Source: CAZDKK01 sp964506245
Lineage (GTDB): Bacteria; Eisenbacteria; RBG-16-71-46; CAIMUX01; WJJG01
Assembly: GCA_964506245.1 (NCBI GenBank)
Contig: CAZDKK010000017.1
Span: 1-64,000, forward strand
Length of the DNA stretch: 64,000 nt
Direction: 5' to 3'
The translations under genes were made by a program, and so were the position numbers. A model generated the notes under the pieces. That model did not search any database. It was not told where the DNA came from and worked only from the letters and a program-made list of their open reading frames with translations. Positions 62,457 to 64,000 of the stretch are shown in pieces; the stretch's first letter is position 1; each line of letters opens with the position of its first letter.

Positions 62457-64000
62457 CTATCGCAGCAGGAGCACGCGCGTGCGGGCGCGGTGCGGGGGCT
62501 CGCCTAGGTGCTCTGCTGGACTACCGGGCGTGCAGCTCCATTGCGCGAAGTAGACGCCGGCCGGCAGCGGCGCGGCGCGCTCGTCCGTGCCCGCCCAGGC
62601 AAAGACGTGATGTCCCGCCGGCAGCTCGCCCGCGTGGACCGTGCGCACGCGGCGCCCCGTGAGATCGAGAATCTCCAGCGTGACGTGCGCCGGCGCGGGC
62701 AGCTCGCACGCGAACTGGGTCGCGCGCGTGAAGGGATTGGGCTGTCCGGCCTGGAAGGAAGGCTCCCTGGGCAGCGCCTCGTCGACACCGGTCGAGCCGC
62801 CGACGATGGCAAAGAGCCCGTCGCTCTGGTCGCGGCCTGCCTGCCCCGCGCGGTCGCGCGCAACCGCTTCGATCAGACACTCAGAGGATCCCGTCCCCTG
62901 CACGGCCCACACGAAGCTGCCGGTGTTCGCGAGGCCGGTGGCCAGCGTATCGGGGAAGCTCTGGCCCGCGTCGCGGGAGAGCAGGAGGTCCACCCCGCTC
63001 ACCCCCACGTTGTCCTCGGCCTGCCACTCGATCGTCACGTCCATCCATGGCCACCAGACCTCGCCGCCGTTCGGGGTGACCACGCTCACCTCCGGCGCCT
63101 GGAAGTCGAACTGCTCCGGCGCAAGCCAGCTCAGGCAGCGCGTGAGGATCGCCTGCCGGTCCGCGGCGGCGTTCACCGCCTCGATGCCGAACGCGAGGTA
63201 GACCAGCTTGTAGGCGCCCGACCAGCGCAGGCCGCCGGGGATGCCCAAGACGTACTCGAAGATCGCGATCGCTCCGCTCCGCGGGGCGATCCAGCTCGGA
63301 TACGCCTGGGAGCGCGAACCGTCCCCCGCCCCGATGCCGAAGGTGAGCCCGTCCCCGATGGGGTCGCCCGCGACGCCGCTGAGCTGCTCGAACGACACGA
63401 AGTCGGCCAGGTAGGTCGCGTGCAGCCAGGTCTGGTAGAACGTCGGGTTGGGCTGGGAGCTCTCGTGAAGGAACCAGCCGATGTCTTGGCCCGTGGCAAG
63501 GAGCGCGCCGCCGCTCGAGAGGTAGTCGCTGAGGGCCGCCTGGTCGCCGCTGTCCATGGCCCCGGCCACGCCGGTGAGCCAGACCACCACCGGGTACCGG
63601 CGCAGCGTCGCCCCGGGGGGCGAGTCCAGCAAGCTGGTGTCCCAAACCCGGTGCCCGATTCCCTCGGCTGCCAGCGCGTCGCCGACGAACATCTCAGCCC
63701 GATCGCCCCCATCGTCGTCGACCAGCAGAACGGGGACGTCTCCCAGAACGAGCGCGATCGTGTCCGCGCTCGCGTACCCGCCCGCGGCGGTGATGTCGAG
63801 TTGCAGCGAGATCCGGGCGCCGACGGAGAGCTGCGCGCCGGCGCTGACCACGAAGCGATCGCCGACCTCGACCCTCTCCCCCGCGGCGAGCGCACCCTGC
63901 GTGATGGTCCCGTCCACGACGGTCACGCCGGCGGTCAGGGACGTGAGCTGCGCGGCCACGCCCGTGCGCGCCCCGGCCAAGAAGCCGTTGCGCACCGTGA
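62457..64000 (-). CDS. C-terminal part of a large secreted protein (Ig-like, FlgD-like tail); 5' end beyond window
   Basis: At least 513 residues; the frame is open to the window edge, so the start is outside. Near its N-terminal edge an Ig-like CARDB-type domain (TVRNGFLAGARTGVAAQL, VSAGAQLSVGARISLQLDI) leads to a GATase/flavodoxin-like segment (VPVLLVDDDGGDRAEMFV, YPVVVWLTGVAGAM, YLSSGGALLATGQDIGWFL). The next Ig-like domain (PNGGEVWWPWMDVTIEW) and the C-terminal module (QPNPFTRATQFACELP, ILDLTGRRVRTV) follow, ending LLLR. This order is often found behind secreted peptidase domains, which would lie outside the window. Confidence 0.8.
   Translation of the reverse strand, partial: TVRNGFLAGARTGVAAQLTSLTAGVTVVDGTITQGALAAGERVEVGDRFVVSAGAQLSVGARISLQLDITAAGGYASADTIALVLGDVPVLLVDDDGGDRAEMFVGDALAAEGIGHRVWDTSLLDSPPGATLRRYPVVVWLTGVAGAMDSGDQAALSDYLSSGGALLATGQDIGWFLHESSQPNPTFYQTWLHATYLADFVSFEQLSGVAGDPIGDGLTFGIGAGDGSRSQAYPSWIAPRSGAIAIFEYVLGIPGGLRWSGAYKLVYLAFGIEAVNAAADRQAILTRCLSWLAPEQFDFQAPEVSVVTPNGGEVWWPWMDVTIEWQAEDNVGVSGVDLLLSRDAGQSFPDTLATGLANTGSFVWAVQGTGSSECLIEAVARDRAGQAGRDQSDGLFAIVGGSTGVDEALPREPSFQAGQPNPFTRATQFACELPAPAHVTLEILDLTGRRVRTVHAGELPAGHHVFAWAGTDERAAPLPAGVYFAQWSCTPGSPAEHLGEPPHRARTRVLLLR

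Noticed and set aside
1..64000. CRISPR array or cas genes
   Set aside because: No regularly spaced short repeats with unique spacers and no Cas-like protein. The regular repeats found are inside coding sequence.
1..64000. Type 9 secretion machinery
   Set aside because: The tails suggest such a route, but no porU, sprA, porV, gldK-N or similar gene is present in the window.

Overview
The window looks like part of a metagenome-assembled genome of an uncultured, GC-rich, diderm bacterium of the FCB type (for example Eisenbacteria-, Krumholzibacteria- or Latescibacteria-like). This placement is inferred. It rests on the very high density of secreted proteins that end in the same FlgD-like/Por-secretion-tail-like C-terminal module, on an outer-membrane barrel, an exported multiheme cytochrome and C25 (gingipain-type) peptidases. 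No rRNA or marker gene is present to fix the lineage. A 10-base N run (8776-8785) marks a scaffold gap.

Layout. 0-8.6 kb: a TPR lipoprotein, a GT87-like membrane glycosyltransferase, a PHP phosphoesterase, a BNR/sialidase-fold secreted protein broken by an in-frame TGA, and an overlapping pair of TldD/TldE-type proteins whose TldD carries a twin-arginine signal and a lipobox-like cysteine. 8.8-22 kb: two near-equal C25 peptidases with beta-helix tails (8863-12189 and 18618-21950), which flank a three-gene overlapping operon (TIM-barrel, nucleotidyltransferase, CDP-alcohol phosphatidyltransferase), tRNA-Ser(CGA), a beta-helix protein, and a damaged FG-GAP gene joined to an IS110-family remnant. 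22-27.5 kb: an HDOD signalling protein, a predicted metallopeptidase, a class II aldolase, and a complete insertion sequence with 26-bp perfect inverted repeats. 27.5-35.2 kb: a secreted M14 carboxypeptidase, a beta-helix protein, and a four-gene LiaI/LiaF/LytS/LytTR-like signalling operon. 35.5-43.8 kb: an LVIVD-repeat protein, a radical SAM enzyme, a TrmO-like methyltransferase, a DUF937 protein, and two secreted beta-propeller-like proteins. 44-51 kb: a three-gene operon with a giant TANFOR-like/HEYGH secreted protein, a helical exported protein and an outer-membrane barrel. 51-64 kb: a six-heme exported cytochrome, a 2,767-residue repeat protein, and the 3' part of another secreted protein.

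How it fits together. Most of the window encodes an exported, surface or secreted proteome: proteases, adhesin-like beta-helices, Ig-like repeats and beta-propellers. Eleven genes end in one module whose last residues are nearly always hydrophobic-hydrophobic-Arg, consistent with a common sorting or anchoring route. No secretion machinery is encoded here. Housekeeping functions are few (aldolase, TrmO, tRNA-Ser, phospholipid headgroup transfer). The best candidate for something undescribed is the 44227-50931 operon. The C25 tandem, the higher-order repeat protein and the exported TldD/TldE pair are next.
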